Positions 1 to 6,388 of a DNA stretch of 7,227 nt are shown here, one piece after another. The first letter of the stretch is position 1. Each line of letters begins with the position of its first letter. A program made the translations under genes and the position numbers. Under the pieces are notes generated by a model. The model searched no databases. It worked only from the letters and a program-made list of their open reading frames with translations, and was not told where the DNA came from. Origin of the DNA: Bacteroidota bacterium (GTDB lineage: Bacteria; Bacteroidota; Bacteroidia; UKL13-3); NCBI GenBank assembly GCA_947460565.1, contig CANHJJ010000086.1, positions 1 through 7,227 of the forward strand, written 5' to 3'.

Positions 1-826
1 TAGAGGTGCCAAAATTCATTTTGCCTTGTTCAACATTCATCGACATGGCCATTCCCCCAATACCCAAACGACCCGAAGTACTATCTTTTAAGTAAGCCAT
101 TACATTAAATGGCTCAGGAATGGCTTTGCCTACCTTGCCTTTCAATTGACTTATTTCTGAACGAACAGACACTTTGCTCAATAAATCTTGTAATTGGTTC
201 ACAATTTCGTTTACTAAATATACTTGTCTTCCCCTATAAAATGTTTCCAAAGCCTCATTGTAATAGTTCTGCAACTCAAGCAAGGCTTTTACCTTAAATT
301 GTATAGCCATAATATACTTGTCTTTTAAATCAACACGATTCGACCTGTCAAGCAAATCAACTGAGCAATCAATTGCATTTTGAATTTTCTTTCTGCGATT
401 ACTTTCATAATCCATTTTCGAAAGCTTGTAATAAATCCAAAAACCATTATTATCCTCCCATGAATCAGCCACTTGAAAATCTTCAACCAATGCATCCGCA
501 GTTATTTTGGTGCTTGTAAGGTATTGTTGGTTGATATTTGAGTTGTTTTCAAAAGTAGATAGTATAGAATTGGTCGAAACATTTACCTTTATTTCACCCA
601 CCAAATCGTTCAAAGCATTTTTCTTGGCCAATTGTTGGTAATCGTTGGGGTTACTAAGTTTGTTTCCATATCCCACACCAATATAATACATACTGTTTAC
701 TGGCCTTTGTTCTAGCCATGTTGGTTTTGATTTTTTTTGAGATAACAATCCCTTGCAAGCAGGTAACAAGGCAATAACCAAAATGAAGATAAAGAACGCA
801 AAAGGTATTTTGATTATTTGTTTCAT
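1..826 (-). CDS. LPP20-like lipoprotein, C-terminus cut by window edge
   Basis: This is an open frame of 275 codons from ATG at 824-826 to the left edge, with no stop, so the C-terminus is missing. The N-terminus is a lipoprotein signal: Lys2 and Lys6, a hydrophobic stretch at about residues 7-21, then LPAC with the lipidated Cys at residue 24. Proline at -2 is unusual, but Leu at -3 and Ala at -1 fit. The residues after Cys (KGLLSQKKSK) lack the acidic residues of known Bacteroidota surface-export signals, so I infer a periplasm-facing lipoprotein. Residues from about 36 (WLEQRPVNSMYYIGVGYG, then an Ala/Leu-rich helix and an IKVNVST strand) resemble the LPP20 family, whose members often begin with a W..P....YIGVG motif. 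The rest is charged and probably helical. It starts 69 bp after rsmE on the same strand, so co-transcription is likely. The exact role is unknown. I am confident of the lipoprotein call and less so of the family. Confidence 0.75.
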   Translation of the reverse strand, partial: MKQIIKIPFAFFIFILVIALLPACKGLLSQKKSKPTWLEQRPVNSMYYIGVGYGNKLSNPNDYQQLAKKNALNDLVGEIKVNVSTNSILSTFENNSNINQQYLTSTKITADALVEDFQVADSWEDNNGFWIYYKLSKMDYESNRRKKIQNAIDCSVDLLDRSNRVDLKDKYIMAIQFKVKALLELQNYYNEALETFYRGRQVYLVNEIVNQLQDLLSKVSVRSEISQLKGKVGKAIPEPFNVMAYLKDSTSGRLGIGGMAMSMNVEQGKMNFGTS

Positions 827-895
827 GAAATTTCTTTCTGATTGGTCTGCAAATTAATACTTAATTGCTATTGACAAAAGCAATGCCAAATCAAC

Positions 896-1612
896 TCAAG
901 TTAAGGCATTTAGTAATGCCGTTGCATATATTGCTGCTGTTTCGGTTCTTAAAATATTATCACCCAATGAAACGGGTATGAAATCTTTTGACTTAGCTAA
1001 AAGAATTTCATTAGATGTAAAATCACCTTCTGGACCAATAAGAATAGTGATGTGTTTATGGATTAATGCATTAATACGCTTATTTAGGTGCTCAGTTAAC
1101 TCGGTTTCGCACCAAGCCATGCACCTGAGTTCGTTCTCACTTTTGGGTGCTAGGTTTTTCAGAAATGTATCAATTTTTTGTATTTCATTTATTTGGGGTA
1201 ACCAATATTGCTTGCTTTGTTTAATGGCCGAAATGGCAATTTTCTCGCAACGCTCCAAGTTAATTTTTGCCCTTTCAGAATTGCCTGTTTCAATAAAAGA
1301 TACCTGGTCAATACCCATTTCAACGCACTTTTCTATCATCCATTCCATCCTATCAAAATTCTTTGTAGGCGCAACTACTAGGTGTAAATTAATAGTGCGC
1401 TGTGCATTATGCAATTTGCGATGCCTAATATTTAGCTTGCATTTTTTGGGGTTATCATCTACTATTTCAGTGATGGCTTCAGTGCCTTTTCCGTCAATAA
1501 GAATTATTTCATCTCCTACTTTTTTGCGTAGAACGCGCACACAATGTTTTGATTCATCTTCAGGAAGGATGATTTCGCTTTCGCTTAAATAGGGATGATA
1601 GAAAAGTTGCAT
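896..1612 (-). CDS. rsmE: 16S rRNA (uracil1498-N3)-methyltransferase RsmE
   Basis: The 238-residue product has the usual RsmE length. It methylates N3 of U1498 in 16S rRNA on the assembled 30S subunit, using S-adenosylmethionine. The N-terminal PUA-like part (about 1-70) has the typical opening MQLFYHPYL and the motif HCVRVLRKKVGDEI. The SPOUT methyltransferase part follows with LVVAPTKNFDRMEWMIEKC and EMGID (about 78-102), then ERAKI and an AIKQSKQYWLPQI segment equivalent to the family's A.EQ..R...P.I region. The C-terminal trefoil-knot motifs that bind the cofactor are ILIGPEGDFTSNEI and VSLGDNILRTETAAIYA. The start is supported by the family-typical N-terminus and by a promoter -7 box only 12 nt upstream, which implies a very short leader. 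The lipoprotein gene follows on the same strand. A plus-strand open frame across most of this gene is a shadow. Confidence 0.97.
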   Translation of the reverse strand: MQLFYHPYLSESEIILPEDESKHCVRVLRKKVGDEIILIDGKGTEAITEIVDDNPKKCKLNIRHRKLHNAQRTINLHLVVAPTKNFDRMEWMIEKCVEMGIDQVSFIETGNSERAKINLERCEKIAISAIKQSKQYWLPQINEIQKIDTFLKNLAPKSENELRCMAWCETELTEHLNKRINALIHKHITILIGPEGDFTSNEILLAKSKDFIPVSLGDNILRTETAAIYATALLNALT

Positions 1613-1624
1613 GTATTTCTATGC

Positions 1625-1655
1625 CAAAAATAAGAAATATGAAGGGATAAAGCAA
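1625..1655 (-). promoter_or_regulatory. Bacteroidota-type promoter of rsmE
   Basis: Read on the minus strand, TTG (1653-1655) is followed after exactly 20 bases by TATTTTTG (1625-1632), an exact match to the Bacteroidota -7 consensus TAnnTTTG at a usual distance from a -33 TTG. The box ends 12 nt before the rsmE ATG, so the transcript would have a leader of less than about 10 nt. The rest of 1613-1737, between the kinase stop and this promoter, holds no clear terminator hairpin. Confidence 0.45.
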
Positions 1656-1737
1656 TAAGTTATCCTAATACAAATATTAATGGCTAATCTAACTAAACAA
1701 TTGCTATTTTATTACTTGTTATGCTATTGAAGTTTGC

Positions 1738-4700
1738 TTAATTTTTTTTTGCAGCTATTTTATCAATAACATTTTTTATTTCGGCAAAGGTAAATGGCTT
1801 GTTTATTGCAAATGACACACCATGCTTTTGCGTTTCATCTTCGCTAACCTCCCAACCGCTAACTACAACGACACTTATTTTCCCTTCAAATTTTTCTTTT
1901 ATTGCATCAGCTAGCTGCCATCCACTCATTTCAGACATTCCTAAATCTGTAAAGACAATATCATAAGACTTATTTTCTAAAAATGTCAAAGCAATGATTC
2001 CACTCTCAGCTTTATCGCAATTATGACCCAATAAGCTAATCATTTTGGCAAAACTATCTCTTATTGAAGCTATATCTTCTACAACCAAAACAGTAAGTTT
2101 TTCTTGATTTTTTATAGGCGGATCAATATCTTTTTTTGTAACTTTTATTTCTTTTGAGTGATTAATTGGAAAACTTAATTCAATTGTTGTTCCTTTTCCT
2201 AATTCTGAATGTTTTACACCTATGTTGCCGCTATGACTTTTAACTATGCTAAAAACACCACTCATTCCTAAACCACGTCCTGCTTCAAACCCTTTTGTAG
2301 TATAGAATGGCTGAAAGATTTTCAATTTCGTTTCTTCATCCATTCCATCACCAGTATCCTGAATGGTAACAATTGCCTTATTTTTAGTTTTAGATGTTTC
2401 AATTTTTATTGTTCCACCAAATCCCATTGATTCAATGCTATTCTTTATAATGTTATAAAAAACCGTTTTCAATTCGCCTTCATTACATAAAATAAGTAGG
2501 TTCTCTGCATATTCTTCTTGGATGTCAATGTTAAATCCATGTTTCTCTAGATTATCCTTCCACATAGGCCTTAATTGTAAAATAACATCTTTTATTATTT
2601 TATTAAGAGGAGCAGGAGAGTATTCATTTATAATTTTTTTTGTATCTCCAAATCGCTGCAACGACTTCACCCTAATTGCTACATCTGAAATAATTCCATC
2701 AATAATTTCAAGATACTCATTAGCAATAACAGGAAAAGTTTTTGTACCCTTTAATACATCAATATTCCCGCGCATGGCCTGTAATGAATTGTTAAAATCA
2801 TGTGCAATGGATGAGGCCATTTCACCAATAGCCATTAATCTTTGACTCTCAATGGCAGACTTTTCAGACCTTTTACGATCTGTTATATCTCTTATAATAT
2901 ATAAGACAACATTTTCACCTTCAAGTTCAAAAAATCTGCCACTCAACTCAACATTCATTTTTTGTCCATTTTTAGTTAAATGAACAGATTCAAAAGTCAC
3001 TTTTCTTTTTTCAATCAACTCAATTAATCCAGGTAGGTCATGGCTATGAAAAGTAATAGGATCTACTAAATTATTAGGTTTCATTTCAAAGAATTCATCC
3101 TTACTGTAACCATATTTTTCAGTTGCCATATCATTTACATAAATTAGATTACTAAATTGATTATTAGAATCTAATTGACGAACAAACATTGGATCATTGC
3201 CTGAATTAAATAATAGTTTAAACTTCTCTTCATTTTTCTCCGCAAGTTCTTTGGCAATTAATAGTTCTGATGTTCTTTGATCTACCTCTTTTTCAAGGTT
3301 TTCTTTGGCTTGTAACATAGCCTTTTCAGCATTTTTTCGGATGGTAATGTCTATACTTATACCTCCCAAAATAGGTTCTTTTCCAAGTCGATTTATTGTA
3401 AATTTTTGGGTTTCATATTGATGCAATTCTCCATTTATATGTTCTACTTCTCCTTCAATTTTGAGATATCCTAATTCTATTAATTTTTTATCATCTTCGT
3501 AATGTTTCTTACCATATTCATTTGGGTATAATTCAGTGGTGGTTTTTCCTAGCCAATCTTTAGCCCCCAAAACCTCGTTCATATATCTATTTGTAAAAAT
3601 GTATCTTCCGTCAACGTCTTTTAAAAAGGCTAATGCTGGCAAATAATCCATGAATTGAGAAAAACGTAATTCGCTTTCAATTAACGCTTCATTCATTAAT
3701 TTCTTTTCGGTAATATCGAATAAAAATCCGTTAGAGATTATATCGTCACCATCTTTATAAGGCATTGCATTACCCGATAGCCACCTAATTGACCCATCAT
3801 TTAAAATTATTCTAAGTTCCTGATTCCAAAAGCTTAATTCATTTGCTGAAATTTGAATTGAATCTAGAAGGTTTTGCAAATCATCAGGGTGCACGTTCTT
3901 GAAAATAATAGTAGGATCGTTATCAACATCCAACATATCTACCTGAATTAGATCATAAAAGTGTGCACTCCTATATGGAAAAGTCATTACCCCCTCAGGA
4001 GTTTGTCTGTATTGAAAGACAGCCCCAGGTAAACCTCCGGTAAATTTATTCAACCGCTCTATTGAATCTTTTAAGTTATTATTACTTGTTTCTAATTCTT
4101 TGGTCCTTTCTTCAACACGTTTTTCTAGATGATAATTTGTATTTCTAAGCAAATCAAGTGTCTCTTTCAATGCCTCGTCAACTTTTTTTCTATCAGTAAT
4201 ATCGCGCATTATACCCACGGATTTTTGAGGAGAACCTTTTTCATTAAATATGATTGCAGAAGAGACTGAAACCGGAGTCTTAGACCCATCTTTATTAACA
4301 AATGTTAATTCATAATCATTTACCCTACCTTGACCTAATAATTTAGCATAAAAACGCTCTCTTTCTTTTGGATCTGAATATACGGTAGCAACACTCATAC
4401 CTATTGCTTCCTCGCGTTTATATTGACCTAAAGTTAATTTTTCGATAGAAGGGCTGATATCGAGAATTGTGCCATCTAATCGGGCTTCATAGTATACATC
4501 AGAAATAATTTCAAATATACTGCGATATTTTTCTTCACTCTGAGCTAGCGCTATTTCTGATTGTTTTCTTTTCGAAATATCAATACAATGACCTATATAT
4601 CCAGTAAACTCTCCACTACTATTATAATTGGGTGTTCCTATATCGAGTAGCCATTTGTATTCACCGCTAGCATTGCGCAATCTATATTCCATTTCAAAGG

Positions 4701-5031
4701 GTACCTTTTTATCGAATGATGAAGTATAGATATCAAGACATGCATCAATATCATCCTTATGAATGCCTTCTTCCCATCCACTACCGAGCTCTTGCTCTAA
4801 TGTCCTACCCGTAAATTTCAGCCAATTATTATTAAAATAACAAACACATTTATCTCTGTCTGTAAGCCAAACCATCGTATTGCCTGCTTCTAAAAATTGG
4901 TTGTGCTTATTCTCAACTTCAATCAACTTTTGTCTAACAGAAGATAGTTCAGAATGAGTCTGCTCAAATTTATTCTTATATAATTGAAGCTCTTGTAAGA
5001 GCTCCTCATTGCTCATCATCTTTTCTCTCAT
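1738..5031 (-). CDS. Soluble five-PAS hybrid histidine kinase with C-terminal receiver
   Basis: This 1097-residue sensor kinase autophosphorylates on His and passes the phosphate to its own receiver. A coiled coil at about 8-45 is followed by five PAS/PAC domains at about 46-158, 167-283, 330-446, 453-566 and 603-719, four of them ending in a DI(S/T).RK or DITEKK signature. Coiled-coil linkers sit at about 284-330 and 567-602. The kinase core has the H-box SIAHDFNNSLQ with the phospho-acceptor His744, N-box NIIKNSIES (860-868), G1 box DTGDG (892-896), F-box FQPFYTTK (906-913) and G2 box GRGLGMS (918-924), so it looks active. HDFNN places it in the HPK4-like group. The receiver (about 979-1095) keeps the acidic pair Glu985/Asp986, phospho-acceptor Asp1029, Ser1058 and Lys1078. 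No membrane segment or signal peptide is visible, so I infer a cytoplasmic enzyme sensing internal or diffusible cues. No output gene is adjacent. Met5 or Met6 could also be the true start. The ligand is unknown. Confidence 0.95.
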   Translation of the reverse strand: MREKMMSNEELLQELQLYKNKFEQTHSELSSVRQKLIEVENKHNQFLEAGNTMVWLTDRDKCVCYFNNNWLKFTGRTLEQELGSGWEEGIHKDDIDACLDIYTSSFDKKVPFEMEYRLRNASGEYKWLLDIGTPNYNSSGEFTGYIGHCIDISKRKQSEIALAQSEEKYRSIFEIISDVYYEARLDGTILDISPSIEKLTLGQYKREEAIGMSVATVYSDPKERERFYAKLLGQGRVNDYELTFVNKDGSKTPVSVSSAIIFNEKGSPQKSVGIMRDITDRKKVDEALKETLDLLRNTNYHLEKRVEERTKELETSNNNLKDSIERLNKFTGGLPGAVFQYRQTPEGVMTFPYRSAHFYDLIQVDMLDVDNDPTIIFKNVHPDDLQNLLDSIQISANELSFWNQELRIILNDGSIRWLSGNAMPYKDGDDIISNGFLFDITEKKLMNEALIESELRFSQFMDYLPALAFLKDVDGRYIFTNRYMNEVLGAKDWLGKTTTELYPNEYGKKHYEDDKKLIELGYLKIEGEVEHINGELHQYETQKFTINRLGKEPILGGISIDITIRKNAEKAMLQAKENLEKEVDQRTSELLIAKELAEKNEEKFKLLFNSGNDPMFVRQLDSNNQFSNLIYVNDMATEKYGYSKDEFFEMKPNNLVDPITFHSHDLPGLIELIEKRKVTFESVHLTKNGQKMNVELSGRFFELEGENVVLYIIRDITDRKRSEKSAIESQRLMAIGEMASSIAHDFNNSLQAMRGNIDVLKGTKTFPVIANEYLEIIDGIISDVAIRVKSLQRFGDTKKIINEYSPAPLNKIIKDVILQLRPMWKDNLEKHGFNIDIQEEYAENLLILCNEGELKTVFYNIIKNSIESMGFGGTIKIETSKTKNKAIVTIQDTGDGMDEETKLKIFQPFYTTKGFEAGRGLGMSGVFSIVKSHSGNIGVKHSELGKGTTIELSFPINHSKEIKVTKKDIDPPIKNQEKLTVLVVEDIASIRDSFAKMISLLGHNCDKAESGIIALTFLENKSYDIVFTDLGMSEMSGWQLADAIKEKFEGKISVVVVSGWEVSEDETQKHGVSFAINKPFTFAEIKNVIDKIAAKKN

Positions 5032-5343
5032 ATTATCAAATGAATGTTTGGTGATTTAAAATCTTTAAATGCTTATATTTTGATGGAATCACCCTAACAA
5101 TTAAATTATAAATAAAATACATCCAATTCCTTTTATTTTCAGAAATTCAGCGCCTCAAATAATTTGTATTGACTATTAAAGCGCAGAATCGTTTAAAATC
5201 TGATAAGTAATTGTAACGCAAATAGAAGAAAAAAGATTGACAATAGAAATAACTAGATGGTATAATCCATATTAAATAGTGATTAAAGGCTTAATAGACA
5301 TTATTAATGCTCAAATCTTTTACAACCATTGAGATTCAACGAT
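5032..5343. other. AT-rich intergenic leader upstream of the hybrid kinase
   Basis: This stretch carries no convincing gene on either strand. It must hold the promoter of the kinase, but I find no exact TAnnTTTG box on the minus strand; the closest (TTCATTTG, 5037-5044) has a mismatch, no spaced -33 TTG, and lies only 5 bases from the start codon. The only structured parts are an AT palindrome at 5054-5070 and an inverted repeat beginning at 5329 where the palindrome cluster starts. Confidence 0.5.
5054..5070. promoter_or_regulatory. AT-rich inverted repeat, possible operator of the kinase gene
   Basis: ATTTAAA and TTTAAAT form a perfect 7-bp inverted repeat separated by ATC, 23 bases upstream of the kinase start codon. 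The position would suit an operator, but in such AT-rich DNA a palindrome of this kind can arise by chance. Confidence 0.2.
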
Positions 5344-5348
5344 CTCAA
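5329..5348. repeat. Hairpin at the edge of the palindrome cluster
   Basis: TTGAGAT (5329-5335) pairs perfectly with ATCTCAA (5342-5348) across a 6-base loop. It overlaps the first bases of the tandem repeat and marks where dense palindromes begin. The GAGAT/ATCTC core is also present in the first hairpin of each tandem unit. Confidence 0.5.
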
Positions 5349-5352
5349 CGCT

Positions 5353-5382
5353 CTTAGAGATGTTCCGCAGGGCATCTCGAAG
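5353..5382. repeat. Hairpin A, tandem unit 1
   Basis: The arms CTTAGAGATG and CATCTCGAAG enclose a 10-base loop. Nine of ten pairs form; A5356 faces G5379 as a mismatch. Confidence 0.7.
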
Positions 5383-5394
5383 CACAGATAAAAA

Positions 5395-5408
5395 CAGATT
5401 TAAATCTG
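5395..5408. repeat. Palindrome B, tandem unit 1
   Basis: CAGATTTAAATCTG is a perfect 14-bp palindrome. The copy in unit 2 is at 5552-5565 and is identical. A related palindrome with different outer bases is at 5785-5800. Confidence 0.7.
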
Positions 5409-5454
5409 AGGCACATGATAAAAACGACACTTACTAGTGGCTTTGCTTTTAGCC

Positions 5455-5478
5455 GGTGTTGGCGTCTACGCCAACATC
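5455..5478. repeat. Hairpin C, tandem unit 1
   Basis: The arms GGTGTTGGCG and CGCCAACATC form ten pairs, one of them G-T, around the loop TCTA. It is preceded by AGCC, as is the related hairpin at 6360-6383. It is the strongest stem of the unit. Confidence 0.8.
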
Positions 5479-5509
5479 ATTTACGCTAATATAAAACGCT
5501 CTCAACGCT

Positions 5510-5539
5510 CTTCGAGATGTTCCGCAGGGCATCTCGAAG
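5510..5539. repeat. Hairpin A, tandem unit 2
   Basis: The arms CTTCGAGATG and CATCTCGAAG pair perfectly over 10 bp around a 10-base loop. C5513 here pairs with G5536, where unit 1 has a mismatch. Confidence 0.75.
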
Positions 5540-5611
5540 CACAAATAAAAACAGATTTAAATCTGAGGCACATAAAAAAAACGACACTTACTAGTGGCTC
5601 TGCTTTTAGCC

Positions 5612-5635
5612 GGTGTTGGCGTCTACGCCAACATC
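5612..5635. repeat. Hairpin C, tandem unit 2
   Basis: This is identical in sequence to hairpin C of unit 1: arms GGTGTTGGCG and CGCCAACATC, loop TCTA. Confidence 0.8.
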
Positions 5636-5784
5636 ATTTACGCTACTATAAATGATATGTGCCATAGGATTATTTTATTAAAAAAATAAAAAAGATTGAG
5701 GGATATACAAATGGGCTAAAGACTATTGTTCATTTTTATAAACTTAGTCACTATGCTACGGCTTGGAAGCATGCGCTTCGGAGC

Positions 5785-5800
5785 ATGGATTCAAATCCAT
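5785..5800. repeat. Palindrome related to B
   Basis: ATGGATTCAAATCCAT is a perfect inverted repeat with two central unpaired bases. Its centre resembles palindrome B of the tandem units, but the flanking bases differ on both arms together, so symmetry is kept. Confidence 0.55.
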
Positions 5801-5813
5801 TTTATCTGTTACA

Positions 5814-5838
5814 CGACATGCGCTGCGCTAACATGTCG
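5814..5838. repeat. Hairpin related to A
   Basis: The arms CGACATG and CATGTCG pair perfectly over 7 bp around an 11-base loop. It shares the GAnATG...CATnTC layout of hairpin A, with C and G exchanged on both arms. Confidence 0.6.
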
Positions 5839-5853
5839 AGTAGCGGTAGTATA

Positions 5854-5877
5854 ATTGCAGGCGAGGACGCCTGCAAT
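5854..5877. repeat. Hairpin D1 (ATTGCAGG family)
   Basis: The arms ATTGCAGGCG and CGCCTGCAAT pair perfectly over 10 bp around the loop AGGA and are followed by GGCT. A near-identical hairpin lies just behind pckA at 6389-6412, differing only by one exchanged base pair. Confidence 0.85.
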
Positions 5878-5885
5878 GGCTAAAA

Positions 5886-5898
5886 GCCCTGAAAGGGC
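5886..5898. repeat. Short GC-rich hairpin
   Basis: GCCCT and AGGGC pair around the triloop GAA. An alternative stem, GGCT (5878-5881) with AGCC (5885-5888), overlaps it, so the two cannot form together. GTATA (5849-5853) and TATAC (5901-5905) could close a larger structure containing these and hairpin D1. Confidence 0.5.
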
Positions 5899-5909
5899 GT
5901 TATACCTTA

Positions 5910-5930
5910 TCGAAGGGTGCAGCCCTTCGA
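5910..5930. repeat. Hairpin with TCGAAGGG arms
   Basis: TCGAAGGG (5910-5917) pairs perfectly with CCCTTCGA (5923-5930) around the loop TGCAG. It ends 7 bases before the terminator of the small membrane protein gene. No long T run follows on either strand, so it is not itself an intrinsic terminator. Confidence 0.65.
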
Positions 5931-5937
5931 AAGAAAC

Positions 5938-5971
5938 AAAAAAAGCGACCCTTACGAGGTCGCTTTTTTTT
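5938..5971. terminator. Bidirectional intrinsic terminator after the small membrane protein gene
   Basis: GCGACC (5945-5950) and GGTCGC (5958-5963) form a 6-bp GC-rich stem around CTTACGA, extended by seven A on the left and eight T on the right. Read on the minus strand it lies 22 bases after the stop codon of the 94-residue protein and ends in seven T. The plus-strand side has eight T and would also work. Confidence 0.9.
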
Positions 5972-5985
5972 ATTATGTATTAGCC

Positions 5986-6270
5986 TTAATTTTTAAAATA
6001 CAATCCAACAATGGCTAGCATAAGCGCAACAAAAAAACCAAAAACCCATCGTAGCGTTTCCACTTTCGATTCTGATATTTTAAGTACAAGTTTAGCAATT
6101 TCTATTTTTAAAAGATTAATATCCTCCTTAGTAGCTAATACTTTTAGGTTGTTTTCGTTACTTTCTTTTATTTTATTGTCAACAAAAGTTACCAAAGCCT
6201 CAGCTTCTTTTTCGCCTAATTTTAGTTTTAAAATTTGAAAAAGTTGTATATCGGTTGTTGTGATTACCAT
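5986..6270 (-). CDS. Small coiled-coil membrane protein, DUF1640/CCDC90-like
   Basis: The 94-residue product has three visible parts. Residues 7-35 are an amphipathic helix with the pattern LKLGEKEAEALVTFVDNKI. Residues 41-72 hold LATKEDINLLKIEIAKL, a coiled coil of the kind seen in small bacterial DUF1640/CCDC90-like proteins. Residues 74-92 (WVFGFFVALMLAIVGLYF) form a single membrane helix next to the C-terminus, so the coiled coil probably faces the cytoplasm. The layout suggests a membrane-anchored oligomer, but I know of no established function for bacterial members and assign none. The gene stands alone: its own -7 box lies 17 bases upstream, its own terminator follows, and identical 35-bp repeats lie on both sides. 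The family call rests on recognised sequence character only. Confidence 0.8.
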   Translation of the reverse strand: MVITTTDIQLFQILKLKLGEKEAEALVTFVDNKIKESNENNLKVLATKEDINLLKIEIAKLVLKISESKVETLRWVFGFFVALMLAIVGLYFKN

Positions 6271-6287
6271 TTGTAATTTATTTCTAG

Positions 6288-6295
6288 CAAAAATA
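6288..6295 (-). promoter_or_regulatory. Promoter -7 box of the small membrane protein gene
   Basis: On the minus strand this reads TATTTTTG, an exact TAnnTTTG match and the same octamer as at rsmE, 17 bases before the ATG. The nearest TTTG upstream (6310-6313) is only 14 bases away, shorter than the usual spacing, so the -33 element is unclear. It lies right behind the pckA terminator, which suits independent transcription. Confidence 0.4.
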
Positions 6296-6310
6296 AATAT
6301 TTAATGAAAC

Positions 6311-6340
6311 AAAAAAAGCGACCCTTACGAGGTCGCTTTT
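6311..6340 (-). terminator. Intrinsic terminator of pckA
   Basis: GCGACC (6318-6323) and GGTCGC (6331-6336) form the same hairpin as at 5945-5963. On the minus strand it is followed by seven T (6317-6311), as expected for the end of the pckA transcript about 80 bases after its stop codon. On the plus strand only four T follow before a C, so it is weaker in that direction. Confidence 0.85.
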
Positions 6341-6359
6341 CTATTTATAGTTTATAGCC

Positions 6360-6383
6360 GATGTTGGCCTCCTCGCCAATATC
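6360..6383. repeat. Hairpin C-type in the pckA 3' untranslated region
   Basis: GATGTTGGC and GCCAATATC form nine pairs, one G-T, around CTCCTC. The preceding AGCC and the left arm match hairpin C of the tandem units (AGCCGGTGTTGGC there, AGCCGATGTTGGC here). Confidence 0.75.
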
Positions 6384-6388
6384 ATATG

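Larger units (their letters stand above)
5344..5652. repeat. Two-copy tandem repeat of a 157-bp palindrome-rich unit
   Basis: Unit 1 (5344-5500) and unit 2 (5501-5652, shorter at its right end) align with a constant offset of 157 bases, no gaps, and six substitutions over about 152 positions: at 5356, 5387, 5417, 5419, 5443 and 5489 in unit 1. Each unit has the same three hairpins in the same order, called here A, B and C, plus the segment TACTAGTGG. A plus-strand open frame at 5437-5655 runs through both units but reads them in two different frames, because 157 is not a multiple of three, so I do not call a gene. The arrangement fits a recent local duplication of a composite palindromic element. 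Confidence 0.9.
5653..5932. other. Non-coding palindrome-rich stretch right of the tandem repeat
   Basis: No gene is visible on either strand. The first hundred bases are AT-rich and featureless. From about 5755 the sequence becomes richer in G and C and consists of one hairpin after another, listed separately. GCTAC (5755-5759) and GTAGC (5840-5844) could close a larger branched structure around the first of these. A CATGC/GCATG pair around an 8-base loop (about 5770-5787) is a weaker hairpin of type A shape. Confidence 0.6.
5933..6340. repeat. Pair of identical 35-bp direct repeats flanking the small membrane protein gene
   Basis: The 35 bases at 5933-5967 and 6306-6340 are identical, 373 bases apart. 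Each begins GAAAC, contains the terminator hairpin and ends in TTTT. The complete 94-codon gene with its -7 box lies between them. To the right, both copies run through similar AT-rich sequence to AGCC, which may be a trace of further homology. Either the segment was duplicated, or both are copies of a terminator type used repeatedly in this genome. Confidence 0.85.

Noticed and set aside
109..297. A 62-codon plus-strand open frame opposite the lipoprotein gene
   Set aside because: It is antisense to a longer frame with a lipoprotein signal and LPP20-like character; no motif supports it.
978..1592. A 204-codon plus-strand open frame opposite rsmE
   Set aside because: It is fully antisense to a gene with clear family motifs, and its product shows no coherent domain.
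2522..2845. A plus-strand open frame opposite the kinase core
   Set aside because: It is antisense to the conserved H-box region of the histidine kinase.
5344..5652. CRISPR array
   Set aside because: There are only two units of 157 bp joined directly, with no alternating spacers and no cas gene in the window.
5437..5655. A 72-codon plus-strand open frame inside the tandem repeat
   Set aside because: It reads the two 157-bp units in different frames, crosses several hairpins, and has no recognisable protein character.
5910..5930. Intrinsic terminator at the TCGAAGGG hairpin
   Set aside because: The stem is strong but neither side is followed by a run of T on the strand concerned.
6011..6238. 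A 75-codon plus-strand open frame opposite the small membrane protein gene
   Set aside because: The minus-strand frame has a coiled coil, a membrane helix, a -7 box and a terminator; this one is Ser/Lys/Phe-rich antisense.
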